Origin: CAZJGG01 sp964545475
GTDB lineage: Bacteria; Bacillota; Clostridia; Lachnospirales; JAISER01
Assembly: GCA_964545475.1 (NCBI GenBank)
Contig: CAZJGG010000043.1
Location: forward strand, 1 to 29,028
Direction: 5' to 3'
Length of the DNA stretch: 29,028 bases
Shown: one piece after another, positions 1-6,747 of the stretch
How positions within the stretch are numbered: position 1 is the stretch's first letter
Layout: each line of letters starts with the position of its first letter
Program-made: the position numbers and the translations under genes
Notes under the pieces: model-generated
Database searches by the model: none
Told to the model about the DNA's origin: nothing
The model's input: only the letters and a program-made list of their open reading frames with translations

Positions 1-97
1 TGTTGAATATTGATTAAAAATTTCAAAACGATGTAAAAACGCCCCTAAATCCGGTCGTTTTTACATCTGAAATTTTCCAAATAAGGATTATTCAACA
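1..97. repeat. Fold-back (palindromic) element at window edge
   Basis: The stretch begins TGTTGAATA and ends with its reverse complement TATTCAACA. Inside lie a 9-bp pair (AAAATTTCA / TGAAATTTT) and a 12-bp perfect pair (GATGTAAAAACG / CGTTTTTACATC) around a 14-nt loop. The whole stretch folds back on itself, as small non-autonomous elements do. It touches the window edge, so its true left limit is unknown. No coding function is supported. Confidence 0.55.
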
Positions 98-103
98 CGC
101 TCC

Positions 104-174
104 TTAATTGCTGCATCAGAGGCAAACGCCCATACTTATCGTAGTATGAACGTTCACCTCTTCCTTGCAATTAA
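104..174. repeat. Second fold-back hairpin next to an IS end
   Basis: TTAATTGC at 104-111 pairs with GCAATTAA at 167-174. Inside, AGAGGCAAACG pairs with CGTTCACCTCT (two mismatches) and CATACT pairs with AGTATG. The result is one long imperfect stem-loop. It lies between the palindrome at 1-97 and the IS-like end at 179-221, so it is probably internal sequence of a mobile element reaching in from the left. Confidence 0.45.
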
Positions 175-178
175 AAAA

Positions 179-221
179 ATTTGCTCGAAAATTCACTAAA
201 AGCGAGACTTTGAACAGGCTC
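179..221 (-). mobile_element. IS5-like element end (solo terminal repeat)
   Basis: About 43 bp ending in GAACAGGCTC recur almost unchanged at 6165-6207; I count two differences by eye. The reverse complement GAGCCTGTTC is typical of IS5-family (IS1031/IS427-type) terminal repeats. The end abuts TTA at 222-224, matching the TNA target preference of that group. The junction lies inside the truncated TetR gene. No transposase reading frame is visible to the left within the window. Confidence 0.6.
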
Positions 222-351
222 TTACACGGAAAGAATGAGCAATATTTGTAAGAGATGTTTTTTCAATGCTGTGCTCTAAAAAGTAAATAAGAGATTTTTC
301 TATTATTTGAGCCTTTGTTTCTTCGATTTTAATTTCGATAAGTGACACCAC
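196..351 (-). pseudogene. Truncated TetR-family regulator (N-terminal remnant)
   Basis: On the minus strand a GTG at 351 follows AAAGGAG and opens a 51-codon frame. It reads IEETKAQIIEKSLIYFLEHS and then EKTSLTNIAHSFRV. That is the start of a TetR-type helix-turn-helix: a first helix that sets the N-terminus, then the T-x-x-x-IA pattern of the recognition region. The frame runs into an IS5-like end at 221 and stops at 196-198, so its last residues are element-derived. The rest of the HTH and the ligand-binding domain (normally to about 190 residues) are missing, so it cannot work as a repressor. Its operator survives just upstream at 378-400. Confidence 0.6.
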
Positions 352-377
352 GATTCTCCTTTGTTGAGCTGATTAAC

Positions 378-400
378 AAATGGTAATCTGATTACCATTT
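378..400. promoter_or_regulatory. 23-bp palindromic operator, probably of the lost TetR regulator
   Basis: Two perfect 11-bp arms (AAATGGTAATC and GATTACCATTT) flank one central T. The site is 27 bp upstream of the TetR remnant's start codon, where autoregulatory TetR operators lie. An AGGAG at 402-406 on the plus strand looks like the ribosome binding site of a lost divergent gene whose body was replaced by the element end at 421-441. Confidence 0.55.
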
Positions 401-420
401 TAGGAGAAAAAATCCCCAAG

Positions 421-441
421 AGCGAGATTCTGAACAGGCTC
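421..441 (-). mobile_element. Second, diverged IS5-like end
   Basis: AGCGAGATTCTGAACAGGCT continues to the same GAACAGGCTC end and is followed by TTA at 442-444, as at 222-224. Its orientation matches the end at 179-221, but it has drifted. Similarity continues weakly leftward to about 405. It marks an independent, older insertion that removed the gene divergent from the TetR remnant. Confidence 0.5.
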
Positions 442-571
442 TTATCCATATCTGCCAATCAAATGCCGAAACTACTTATAAACATCAATGTAACTGTAAC
501 ACCATATTTATAATTTGTCAATGTTTAGCAAATTGCCCTACAAAGGTGAACGGATTTTTGAAAATAGAGTT

Positions 572-601
572 TTGACAAAGGTGTTCCAGAATGATATTCT
601 G
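572..601 (+). promoter_or_regulatory. Candidate promoter of the acetamidase gene with palindrome over the -10
   Basis: TTGACA (572-577) and TATTCT (595-600) are 17 bp apart. A short inverted repeat, CAGAAT-GAT-ATTCTG (587-601), covers the -10 and could be an operator. A further hairpin-forming pair, AAAACATAA / TTATGTTTT, lies at 663-684 in the leader. The rest of 444-714 shows nothing else I can name. Confidence 0.45.
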
Positions 602-714
602 TATAGGGTGAGTTTGATATAGTGAAAATGTATAGAACTTGTCTTATATAGAGCAATTTGACAAAACATAACTGTTTATGTTTTTGCAAATAGTTATAGA
701 AAAGAGGGGTAGTC

Positions 715-1608
715 ATGAAAATTACAAATTCAGCAGTTGTATATAAAATGGGGCCAAATAACAAGCCAGCCGCATATGCAAAAAGTGGAGATACTATTGT
801 TTTTGAAACAATGGATTGCTTTAGTAATAGAATAAAAACTGAGGAAGATACATTTAGTGTTGTTAAAAGAGAAAGTGTTAACCCGGCGACAGGACCTTTA
901 TATATTGAGAAGGCTGAACCGGGGGATATGATTAAAGTTGAAATTTTGGATATTTCTGTGGGTGAGCAGGGGGCAATTGCTTGCGGACCTGGGTTTGGGG
1001 TTTTGGGGCATAAAATTGAAAAAGAGGTTACAAAAATTATGTCTGTTAAAGACGGAGTCAGTGTGTTTAACAGTAAAATTACAGTGCCTATAATACCGAT
1101 GGTAGGAGTTATTGGAACGTCGCCTAAAGATGAAGAGATTAGAACCGGAAATCCGGGGTCTCACGGCGGAAATATGGATTGTAACCGTGTAACGAAAGGG
1201 TCTTCAATTTATTTGCCGGTTAACGTTAAAGGGGCAATGCTTGCCATGGGGGATTTACACGCTGTTATGGGAGACGGGGAAATTGTTGGTTGTGGAGTAG
1301 AAATTGCCGGAGAAGTAACTGTTAGAGTAACGGTTGTAAAGGGAGAAAAATATCCTATGCCGTTTTTAGTGTCCGGAGAGGAATTTATGACAATAGCCGC
1401 AGGTAAAACTCTTGATGAAGCCGCAGAACTTGCTACTATAAACATGCATGATTTTTTATGCCAGAAATTAGGCATGGAGTTACATGAAGCAGGGCTATTT
1501 CTTTCGGTGATGGGGCAATTAAGGATATGCCAAGTTGTAAATGAATTAAAGACGGCGAGAATGGAACTGCCGTTATGGATTTTAGAAAAATATGAGTTCA
1601 GTATGTAA
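715..1608 (+). CDS. Acetamidase/formamidase family amidohydrolase
   Basis: Members hydrolyse formamide, acetamide or similar short amides to ammonia and the acid in the cytoplasm. Family hallmarks appear in order: NPATGPLYIEKAEPGD near residue 61, PMVGVIGTSP near 126, GSHGGNMDC near 147 (the metal-site region in characterised members) and GDLHAVMGDGEIVGCG near 180. The length of 297 residues fits the compact bacterial form. ATG at 715 follows GAGGGG. The gene stands alone, with its own candidate promoter and a strong terminator directly after the stop. No amide transporter is adjacent, so the real substrate is open; family assignment is firm, specificity is not. Confidence 0.9.
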   Translation: MKITNSAVVYKMGPNNKPAAYAKSGDTIVFETMDCFSNRIKTEEDTFSVVKRESVNPATGPLYIEKAEPGDMIKVEILDISVGEQGAIACGPGFGVLGHKIEKEVTKIMSVKDGVSVFNSKITVPIIPMVGVIGTSPKDEEIRTGNPGSHGGNMDCNRVTKGSSIYLPVNVKGAMLAMGDLHAVMGDGEIVGCGVEIAGEVTVRVTVVKGEKYPMPFLVSGEEFMTIAAGKTLDEAAELATINMHDFLCQKLGMELHEAGLFLSVMGQLRICQVVNELKTARMELPLWILEKYEFSM

Positions 1609-1633
1609 AGGCGGCCTTTTGGTCGCCTTTTTT
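1607..1633 (+). terminator. Rho-independent terminator after the acetamidase gene
   Basis: AAAGGCGGCC and GGTCGCCTTT pair (one G-T wobble) around a TTTT loop and are followed by a T run. The stem begins in the stop codon. Confidence 0.85.
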
Positions 1634-1646
1634 ATGTTAATACAAT

Positions 1647-1844
1647 CTATTCATAATTCATAAGCATAGAGCGAAGTTCCGCTGCGTGGTAAGCTTCGTC
1701 CTCGGCGTATTTTTTAAATACTTTCCGAGCATCCGCCTCTTCAACTTCGTTTGAATAGTTTTGATAATCCCTTACTAATTCTGTTGAGTTTTGCCAAGCA
1801 CGCAAAAGTCTGTCTCTTGTTGTTATTTTTAGTTCGTGATCCAT
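1647..1844 (-). CDS. Small rubrerythrin/ferritin-like helical protein
   Basis: This 65-residue, highly charged, helix-rich protein has a GGAGGG ribosome binding site before its ATG. Near the C-terminus AEDEAYHAAELRSML contains an E-x-x-H pair (Glu50, His53) of the kind that binds iron in ferritin-like and rubrerythrin helices. Only one or two helices are present, so a metal site could form only in an oligomer. The spacing and code use look real. I do not recognise a named family, and the ferritin-like reading is an inference from one motif. Confidence 0.6.
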   Translation of the reverse strand: MDHELKITTRDRLLRAWQNSTELVRDYQNYSNEVEEADARKVFKKYAEDEAYHAAELRSMLMNYE

Positions 1845-1969
1845 GTTATGCCCTCCATTCTGTATTTTTCTTATTATTTACAGTAAAAAATACATTATTC
1901 GTAATTCGGGTGCAATTTCTGGTGGGCATAATTTGCATCTGACTAAATCAGTGTTTGCTAAATGTTATA

Positions 1970-2767
1970 TCACATCAAGTGCTGTTCGTACGCTTTTGCC
2001 AATAGTGAATTAAGATATGAATAACCCATAGGTTCTTGTTTAGGTGTAGTATAACCTTTAGTTTGCACGATGCCGTCTTTTACTTCAAAAGCAACGCCGT
2101 TTATTTTAAAGTCCTTGCCTGTATCAATACCTATTCTTCCTAATAAAGACAAAATATCTCTGTTCATCTCCATGTTATTTCCCCAATTAGCATTGCCAGA
2201 CGTAATGCCATATATAAGTTCATCAAGGGCTCTGCTGTTTACTTTGCAAGAGGTAGATTCGCTCACAGAAAGCGGTTTTGCAAGAACAGTCTTATCATCT
2301 GAGGTTTGAACGTAATCGCTAGAAATTACACCAATAATATTTTCGTACACTTGTAAATAATATCCGCCTACAGGAATATTACTGCCAACACCAAAGGTAA
2401 AAGAGTTATCAGCATGGTTAAAGTGAAAACCTTGCTCAGGCAGGGAGTATGTGGGTCTTTGTGTTATGTCCACAAATAAACTGTCTTGGTCAATTTTAAC
2501 TATACCTAGTGCTTTAAAAACATCTTCAAACTGATGTGGGTTTTGTTTGCTTAAAACAATTTGTTCATTAATATCATCGCTTTTTTCACCTTGCATTAAA
2601 CGTTTAAAAGCGTTGTTAAAATCCAAATAGTCCTTATATTTCTTTGCAAGGCTCAGTTCGTCATCAGTCAATTTGTTATTATCAGAATTAACCGTCTTGT
2701 TCGTGTTTTGAGTGTTTGTGCGTAAATAGGAATAAGTGCCTGTATCTGTCATAGAGCTTATTATCAT
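1970..2767 (-). CDS. Hypothetical soluble protein, 265 aa
   Basis: The protein has no signal peptide and no membrane segment. Its N-terminus to about residue 35 is rich in Ser, Thr and Asn and looks disordered. The middle has Gly/aromatic stretches (FTFGVGSNIPVGGYYLQVYENIIG, near 123-146) suggesting beta structure, and the C-terminus is helical. The ATG at 2767 follows TTGGAGTG; a second Met six codons in is also possible. The gene sits alone with AT-rich flanks and faces away from the membrane-protein gene at 2997. I do not recognise the family. Confidence 0.65.
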   Translation of the reverse strand: MIISSMTDTGTYSYLRTNTQNTNKTVNSDNNKLTDDELSLAKKYKDYLDFNNAFKRLMQGEKSDDINEQIVLSKQNPHQFEDVFKALGIVKIDQDSLFVDITQRPTYSLPEQGFHFNHADNSFTFGVGSNIPVGGYYLQVYENIIGVISSDYVQTSDDKTVLAKPLSVSESTSCKVNSRALDELIYGITSGNANWGNNMEMNRDILSLLGRIGIDTGKDFKINGVAFEVKDGIVQTKGYTTPKQEPMGYSYLNSLLAKAYEQHLM

Positions 2768-2996
2768 GATTTATACACTCCAATTTTAATTTTTAAATAA
2801 CTTCACAAGTAATATCGACAAGTTTATTAAAAATATTAATATTGTTTTGAATTGTGGGGGTATGTTTTTTAGCAATTATAGTATGGCTTGTAACATATGT
2901 ATTGGAATATAAATATAATGTAAAATAGATGTGTGTAATACTGTCTTTAGTGGGTTTTTATGGGAATATAGTAAACAACAATAGAAGGTGTGAAAT

Positions 2997-3626
2997 ATGT
3001 ACACTAAAAATAAATTATTGAAAAAATGGTATAGCATTAAGCTGATGGATAGATACTTAATTATAATTATGCTTGTGTTGATGGCGTATTCTATAGCTAC
3101 GCTATTTACGGGCACAACAAAAGCTGCATCCGAAGTTGCAAGCGGCTGTGACATAGTTGTTAGAACTACTGTAGCATCAATTTTCGGGTATTTCATTAGT
3201 TCTAATTTTGCCAAACGGGAAAACAGTTTTATATGTGTGGAAGACGAAGAAATTAAATTAAACGCCATTAAACAATGCTCAGCGGATACAGCAAATGAAA
3301 TAAGAAGTGCAATGGTTATTAATAAAATAGGTTTTACGGCAGAGTGTGAAACAGGCGTTAACGTTAAAGAAAATTTTAATAGTAACCCACCTAGTTTTAT
3401 TAATAACAATCAAATACCAAATAATATTGAAGGTTGCAACCGATTACAAATCAATATTATTGGAATGTTATGTTTAATGACGATACTTATTTTAGCATAT
3501 GCCAGGTTTTTTTCAAGCGTTGATGCTAAGTCATTAGCTATTTTTTCTCAGTACAGAGACTTGATTTGCGGAAGTATTGGTTTTCTAATTGGAATACCAT
3601 CTGAAAATACAAGGACCAGTGCTTGA
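2997..3626 (+). CDS. Hypothetical multi-pass membrane protein, 209 aa
   Basis: Hydrophobic segments lie at about residues 19-39 and 145-170, with weaker ones at about 55-70 and 188-203. A polar loop of about 75 residues separates the two halves and contains three Cys and many Asn. ATG follows AGAAGGTG at good spacing. No enzyme or transporter motif is visible and I do not recognise the family. Just after the stop lies a 21-bp palindrome made of two IS-like ends. The 229 bp upstream (2768-2996) is AT-rich and shared with the divergent gene; I see no convincing promoter in it. Confidence 0.6.
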   Translation: MYTKNKLLKKWYSIKLMDRYLIIIMLVLMAYSIATLFTGTTKAASEVASGCDIVVRTTVASIFGYFISSNFAKRENSFICVEDEEIKLNAIKQCSADTANEIRSAMVINKIGFTAECETGVNVKENFNSNPPSFINNNQIPNNIEGCNRLQINIIGMLCLMTILILAYARFFSSVDAKSLAIFSQYRDLICGSIGFLIGIPSENTRTSA

Positions 3627-3639
3627 TTTAAAATTTACA

Positions 3640-3660
3640 AACAGGCTCTAAGAGCCTGTT
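3640..3660. repeat. Palindrome of two IS5-like tips around TAA
   Basis: AACAGGCTC, TAA, GAGCCTGTT: two 9-bp inverted tips matching the ends at 221, 441 and 6207, separated by exactly one 3-bp target sequence. It could be the scar of two elements inserted back to back, or a small hairpin ending the converging transcripts on both sides. Similarity to the IS ends does not go beyond the tips. It overlaps the stop codon of the HxlR gene. Confidence 0.45.
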
Positions 3661-4006
3661 ATAAACATTGTGGGCTTGTTATAACAAACCGTTCATCTAT
3701 ATTTTTCTCGCCCCATTCACACATAAGCATTAGTATGGGAAATAGCGACTTACCCTTTTCTGTAATAGAATACTCCACCTTAGGCGGAACTTCGGCATAG
3801 ACAGTTCGTTCGATAAGTCCGTCCGCTTCTAGCTCTCGCAGCTGGTTTGTAAGAGTACGCTGCGATACAACCGTTATATATTTCATTATTTCATTAAATC
3901 GCTTTGTTCCGTTTTCAGTTAAATAATATAATATAAGCGGCTTGCACACACCACCAATCATTTTCAGTGTTACTTCTATTTCGCATGTTACCTTTATTTT
4001 TTCCAT
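3659..4006 (-). CDS. HxlR-family transcriptional regulator
   Basis: A winged helix-turn-helix regulator of 115 residues. From the ATG at 4006 it shows the family pattern: an early Cys (Cys6), IGGVCKPLILYYL, then KRFNEIMKYITVVSQRTLTNQLRELEADGLIERTVYAEVPPKVEYSITEKGKSL split across the recognition helix and wing. I prefer ATG 4006, preceded by AGGGG. A longer frame from GTG at 4036 would begin inside the palindromic operator and lacks a ribosome binding site. Many HxlR proteins sense electrophiles or redox change through the conserved Cys and control a divergent oxidoreductase gene. That fits the SDR gene at 4305. Confidence 0.88.
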   Translation of the reverse strand: MEKIKVTCEIEVTLKMIGGVCKPLILYYLTENGTKRFNEIMKYITVVSQRTLTNQLRELEADGLIERTVYAEVPPKVEYSITEKGKSLFPILMLMCEWGEKNIDERFVITSPQCL

Positions 4007-4018
4007 ATAAACCCCTAA

Positions 4019-4038
4019 TAGTGAAATGAATTTCACTA
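4019..4038. promoter_or_regulatory. Probable HxlR operator
   Basis: Perfect 9-bp arms (TAGTGAAAT and ATTTCACTA) flank GA, 13 bp before the HxlR start codon. Position and symmetry suit autoregulation. The same site would once have faced the SDR gene directly; the MITE at 4097-4262 now separates them. Confidence 0.5.
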
Positions 4039-4096
4039 ACTATAAATATTTTGCGTACTTGTATTTTTTGTTATTATAAATATAATTGTATTATAA

Positions 4097-4262
4097 GAAC
4101 CTGTATTCAATAAGCTGTTACCCGCCTTTGAAAGCGATTATTCCGCCATTCTTTGTTGCGGCGGCTTGCCATAATTAGCTCTATTATGCCTTCGCCGCCC
4201 CGCCGCGAATGGCGAAAAATCGCTGTTTCAAATTCGGGCAACCCATTATTGAATACAGGTTC
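4097..4262 (+). mobile_element. 166-bp MITE, copy A
   Basis: Terminal inverted repeats GAACCTGTATTCAATAA at 4097-4113 and its complement at 4246-4262. TAA is duplicated at 4094-4096 and 4263-4265. The interior is also a near-complete fold-back (CGCCATTC/GAATGGCG, CATAAT/ATTATG), so an RNA copy would form one long hairpin. It holds no reading frame. It appears identical to copies at 11951-12116 (inverted) and 26207-26372. The 3-bp TNA duplication and GARCCTGT tips point to mobilisation by an IS5-family transposase. It lies in the shared promoter region of the HxlR and SDR genes. Confidence 0.92.
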
Positions 4263-4304
4263 TAATATATTCTATTTAGAAAAATTTGTAAAGGGGAAAA
4301 TTAT

Positions 4305-5027
4305 ATGAAAAATTTAGTTGTTATAACAGGGGCAAGCTCGGGTTTTGGTAAAGCGTTGGCCGTAGAATTTAATAAATCCGGATATCCTTTACTTTTGATT
4401 GCAAGAAGAATTGAGCTTTTAGAAGATATGAAGTTAGAAAACACCATTTGCGAAAAAGTTGATGTAACAGATAAAGAATCTTTTGAAAAAGCAGTAAGAA
4501 AAGCTGAAGAAATTTACGGTAAAACAGATTTGATAATTAACAACGCAGGAGTTATGTTGCTTGGAAACCTGGAAAATCAAAACCCAAAGGAATGGCAGCA
4601 AATGCTTGACGTTAATGTAATGGGCGTTATGAATGGTATGCAGATTGTAATGAACGATATGAAAGAAAGACAATGCGGCACTATTGTAAACATATCTTCA
4701 ATAGCCGGAGTAAAGCCTTTTAATAACCACGCTGCTTATTGCGCTTCAAAATACGGAGTTGTGGGGCTTTCAGAGGTGGCAAGGGGAGAGCTGTCTCCTT
4801 ATAATGTTAGAGTTATGAGAATTTGCCCGGGTGCAGTTGCAACAGAACTTTTAAGCCATACCACAAGCGAACAAATTAAAGAAGGTTATAATCAATGGAA
4901 AGACTCTGTTGACGCAAACAGCATTACTGTTGAAGATGTGGCAAGAACAATCAAGTTTGCCTATGAAATGCCGCAAGGGGTAAATTTAAGAGAAATTCAA
5001 ATCGCTGATACAAGGCAGGATGCGTAG
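4305..5027 (+). CDS. Short-chain dehydrogenase/reductase (SDR)
   Basis: A classical NAD(P)-dependent oxidoreductase of 240 residues. TGASSGFG at 8-15 binds the nucleotide, NNAG at 79-82 is the structural motif, and Ser132, Tyr145 and Lys149 form the catalytic set (ISSIAG, YCASK). IARR near 32-35 places Arg residues after the second strand, which favours NADP. ATG follows AAAGGGG. Only 42 bp separate it from the MITE, so its promoter must lie in or before the element. It is followed with one base between by the aldo-keto reductase gene, so the two are co-transcribed. Substrate unknown. Confidence 0.93.
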   Translation: MKNLVVITGASSGFGKALAVEFNKSGYPLLLIARRIELLEDMKLENTICEKVDVTDKESFEKAVRKAEEIYGKTDLIINNAGVMLLGNLENQNPKEWQQMLDVNVMGVMNGMQIVMNDMKERQCGTIVNISSIAGVKPFNNHAAYCASKYGVVGLSEVARGELSPYNVRVMRICPGAVATELLSHTTSEQIKEGYNQWKDSVDANSITVEDVARTIKFAYEMPQGVNLREIQIADTRQDA

Positions 5028-5028
5028 T

Positions 5029-6210
5029 ATGAATTATAGAAAACTTGGTAGAACAAATTTAGATGTCAGTGTCATAGGCCTTGGCGGAGAATGGATTAAC
5101 GACAAGCCGCAAGCCGTTGTTTCGGAAATATTAGACACAGCCATACAAAATGGAGTAAACTATTTAGATGTGTTTATGCCACAGCCCGAAGTCCGCTCTG
5201 CAATTGGTAATGCACTTGCGGGAAAACGAGATAAAATGTTGATTCAAGGGCATTTATGTACTGTTATGAAAGATGGTCAGTATGAGCGCTCCCGTGAAAT
5301 TGATAAAATAAAAGTGTCTTTTGAGGATTTGCTAAATCGCCTGCAAACTGATTATATAGATGTTGGTATGATTCATTATGTTGACAGCTTTGAAGATTAC
5401 CAAAATGTTTTTGGAGGAGAAATTTTTGAGTATGCAAAGATGCTAAAAGAAAAAGGTGTCATAAAGCATATCGGTTTAAGTTCACATAATCCTATTGTGG
5501 CATTAAAAGCTGTTGAAAGTGGTCTAATTGATGTACTTATGTTCAGTATCAATGCTGCTTATGACTTAGAAAAAGCGGAAACAGATATTATTGATTTAAT
5601 GGAATTTAAGGATTTGGGCAATAACGATTGGAATATAGACTCGACCAGGCAAAAATTGTATTCTGCATGTGAGCACCATGGCGTTGGAATTACTGTGATG
5701 AAGGCTTTAGGCGCAGGCACACTTTTAAAAGCTGAAAGTTCTCCTTTTAAAAAACCAATGACAGTAACACAATGCAGTCACTACTGCTTGACAAGACCGG
5801 GGGTTACAAGTGTTTTAATCGGTTGTGGCAGTATGGAAGAACTGTTAAATGCAATAGCCTATACATCTTCAAGCGATCAAGAAAAGGATTATACTCACAT
5901 TTTAAGCGGTAATAACAATATAAAAATCAGCGGACGTTGCATGTATTGTAACCATTGTCAGCCCTGTCCATCTAAAATTGATATTGCAGCAGTTACAAAA
6001 TTTTTAGATATTGCAAAAGAACAAAAGGAAGTACCGGAGACGGTTTTGCAGCACTACAAAACGCTTTCAAAAAACGCAAGCGACTGCATTATGTGTGGTC
6101 AATGTGAGCCAAATTGTCCGTTTGGCGTGCAGATTAGAGATAATATGAAAGAGGCTCAAGGTTTATTTGCTCAAAAATCCACTAAAAGCGAGACTTTGAA
6201 CAGGCTCTAA
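5029..6210 (+). CDS. Aldo-keto reductase with C-terminal double [4Fe-4S] ferredoxin domain; C-terminus from an IS end
   Basis: The 393-residue protein has an AKR barrel (about 1-270), then two cluster motifs: Cys304/307/310/313 and Cys353/356/359/363 (CxxCxxCxxxCP). This resembles the COG1453-type AKR-ferredoxin oxidoreductases of anaerobes. ATG 5029 is chosen over 5020 because it lies one base after the SDR stop and aligns with MNYRKLGRTNL starts. Asp47 and His116 of the AKR tetrad are present. The Tyr position lies in DVFMPQPEVRS and the Lys position in MLIQGHLC; both residues are missing, so normal hydride/proton chemistry is doubtful. The final 13-14 residues are encoded by an IS5-like end and the stop codon is its TAA target. 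Confidence 0.9.
   Translation: MNYRKLGRTNLDVSVIGLGGEWINDKPQAVVSEILDTAIQNGVNYLDVFMPQPEVRSAIGNALAGKRDKMLIQGHLCTVMKDGQYERSREIDKIKVSFEDLLNRLQTDYIDVGMIHYVDSFEDYQNVFGGEIFEYAKMLKEKGVIKHIGLSSHNPIVALKAVESGLIDVLMFSINAAYDLEKAETDIIDLMEFKDLGNNDWNIDSTRQKLYSACEHHGVGITVMKALGAGTLLKAESSPFKKPMTVTQCSHYCLTRPGVTSVLIGCGSMEELLNAIAYTSSSDQEKDYTHILSGNNNIKISGRCMYCNHCQPCPSKIDIAAVTKFLDIAKEQKEVPETVLQHYKTLSKNASDCIMCGQCEPNCPFGVQIRDNMKEAQGLFAQKSTKSETLNRL
6165..6207 (+). mobile_element. Solo IS5-like end fused to the aldo-keto reductase gene
   Basis: This repeats 179-221 nearly base for base and ends in GAACAGGCTC before TAA (6208-6210). No matching opposite end or transposase is nearby, so it is probably a scar left by deletion. 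It supplies the coding tail and stop of the preceding gene. Confidence 0.65.
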
Positions 6211-6216
6211 TAAAAT

Positions 6217-6263
6217 AAAAAAAGAAATTGCTTACATGTTATATGTAAATAATTTCTTTTTTT
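6217..6263. terminator. Bidirectional terminator
   Basis: A13-nt A-rich arm (AAAAAAAGAAATT) and its complement flank TTACAT / ATGTAA. Flanking T runs on both strands let it end both the plus-strand reductase operon and the minus-strand DUF4870 gene. Confidence 0.75.
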
Positions 6264-6270
6264 ATACCTT

Positions 6271-6600
6271 TTATTTATTCATCTGGTTCCATGCAGCTTC
6301 TCCGACAAAAGGCAGCTTAGCAATTCTTCCTTTGTAAGCACTAATTAATAAATAAACCCAAGAAATAAACGTTGCAGTGTTAATAATTGAATTAAATAGG
6401 TTGTATCTACCAAAAAGAAAGCTGAACCCAATGGTTAACACTTGGAAAAAGCCAAACCATACAACTGATTGTAACGCATGAAAGCGTATTGTTTTATTAT
6501 CCCTTTCTACCAGCAAAAATACAATGCCGGATACATATCCAAAAGCATAACAGAGCATTGATGCCACATTTTCGCTTAAACCAAAAGCATTTTTGTTCAT
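6271..6600 (-). CDS. DUF4870/Tic20-like small membrane protein
   Basis: A 109-residue integral membrane protein with three hydrophobic segments at about 12-31, 45-64 and 72-87. The family signature is visible: an early AFGYVSGIVFLLVERDN loop, then IRFHALQSVVWFG with the conserved His/Gln pair. Function is unknown in bacteria. ATG follows AGGAGG. It is monocistronic and convergent with the reductase operon. Confidence 0.75.
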   Translation of the reverse strand: MNKNAFGLSENVASMLCYAFGYVSGIVFLLVERDNKTIRFHALQSVVWFGFFQVLTIGFSFLFGRYNLFNSIINTATFISWVYLLISAYKGRIAKLPFVGEAAWNQMNK

Positions 6601-6679
6601 AAAGCAACCTCCTGAAATCTTTTTAATCTTGAATTATTTATACAATTATACGATTTAAAATAATCATTGTCTGAAATAA

Positions 6680-6708
6680 TTGATTATTTAAAAATTTTAT
6701 TATATAAT
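6680..6708 (+). promoter_or_regulatory. Promoter of the VOC gene
   Basis: TTGATT (6680-6685), a 17-bp spacer and TATAAT (6703-6708), 39 bp before the start codon. Confidence 0.65.
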
Positions 6709-6747
6709 AGCAGAGAAATAAATAATGTAAATAATCAGGAGGCAAAA

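Noticed and set aside
47..169. 41-codon minus-strand frame reading GERSYYDKYGRLPLMQQL
   Set aside because: It lies entirely in the two fold-back blocks, has no ribosome binding site and matches nothing I know; probably chance coding in a structured element.
525..764. Minus-strand frame of 79 codons before the acetamidase gene
   Set aside because: It has no ribosome binding site, is rich in rare composition and overlaps the promoter and start of a clear gene.
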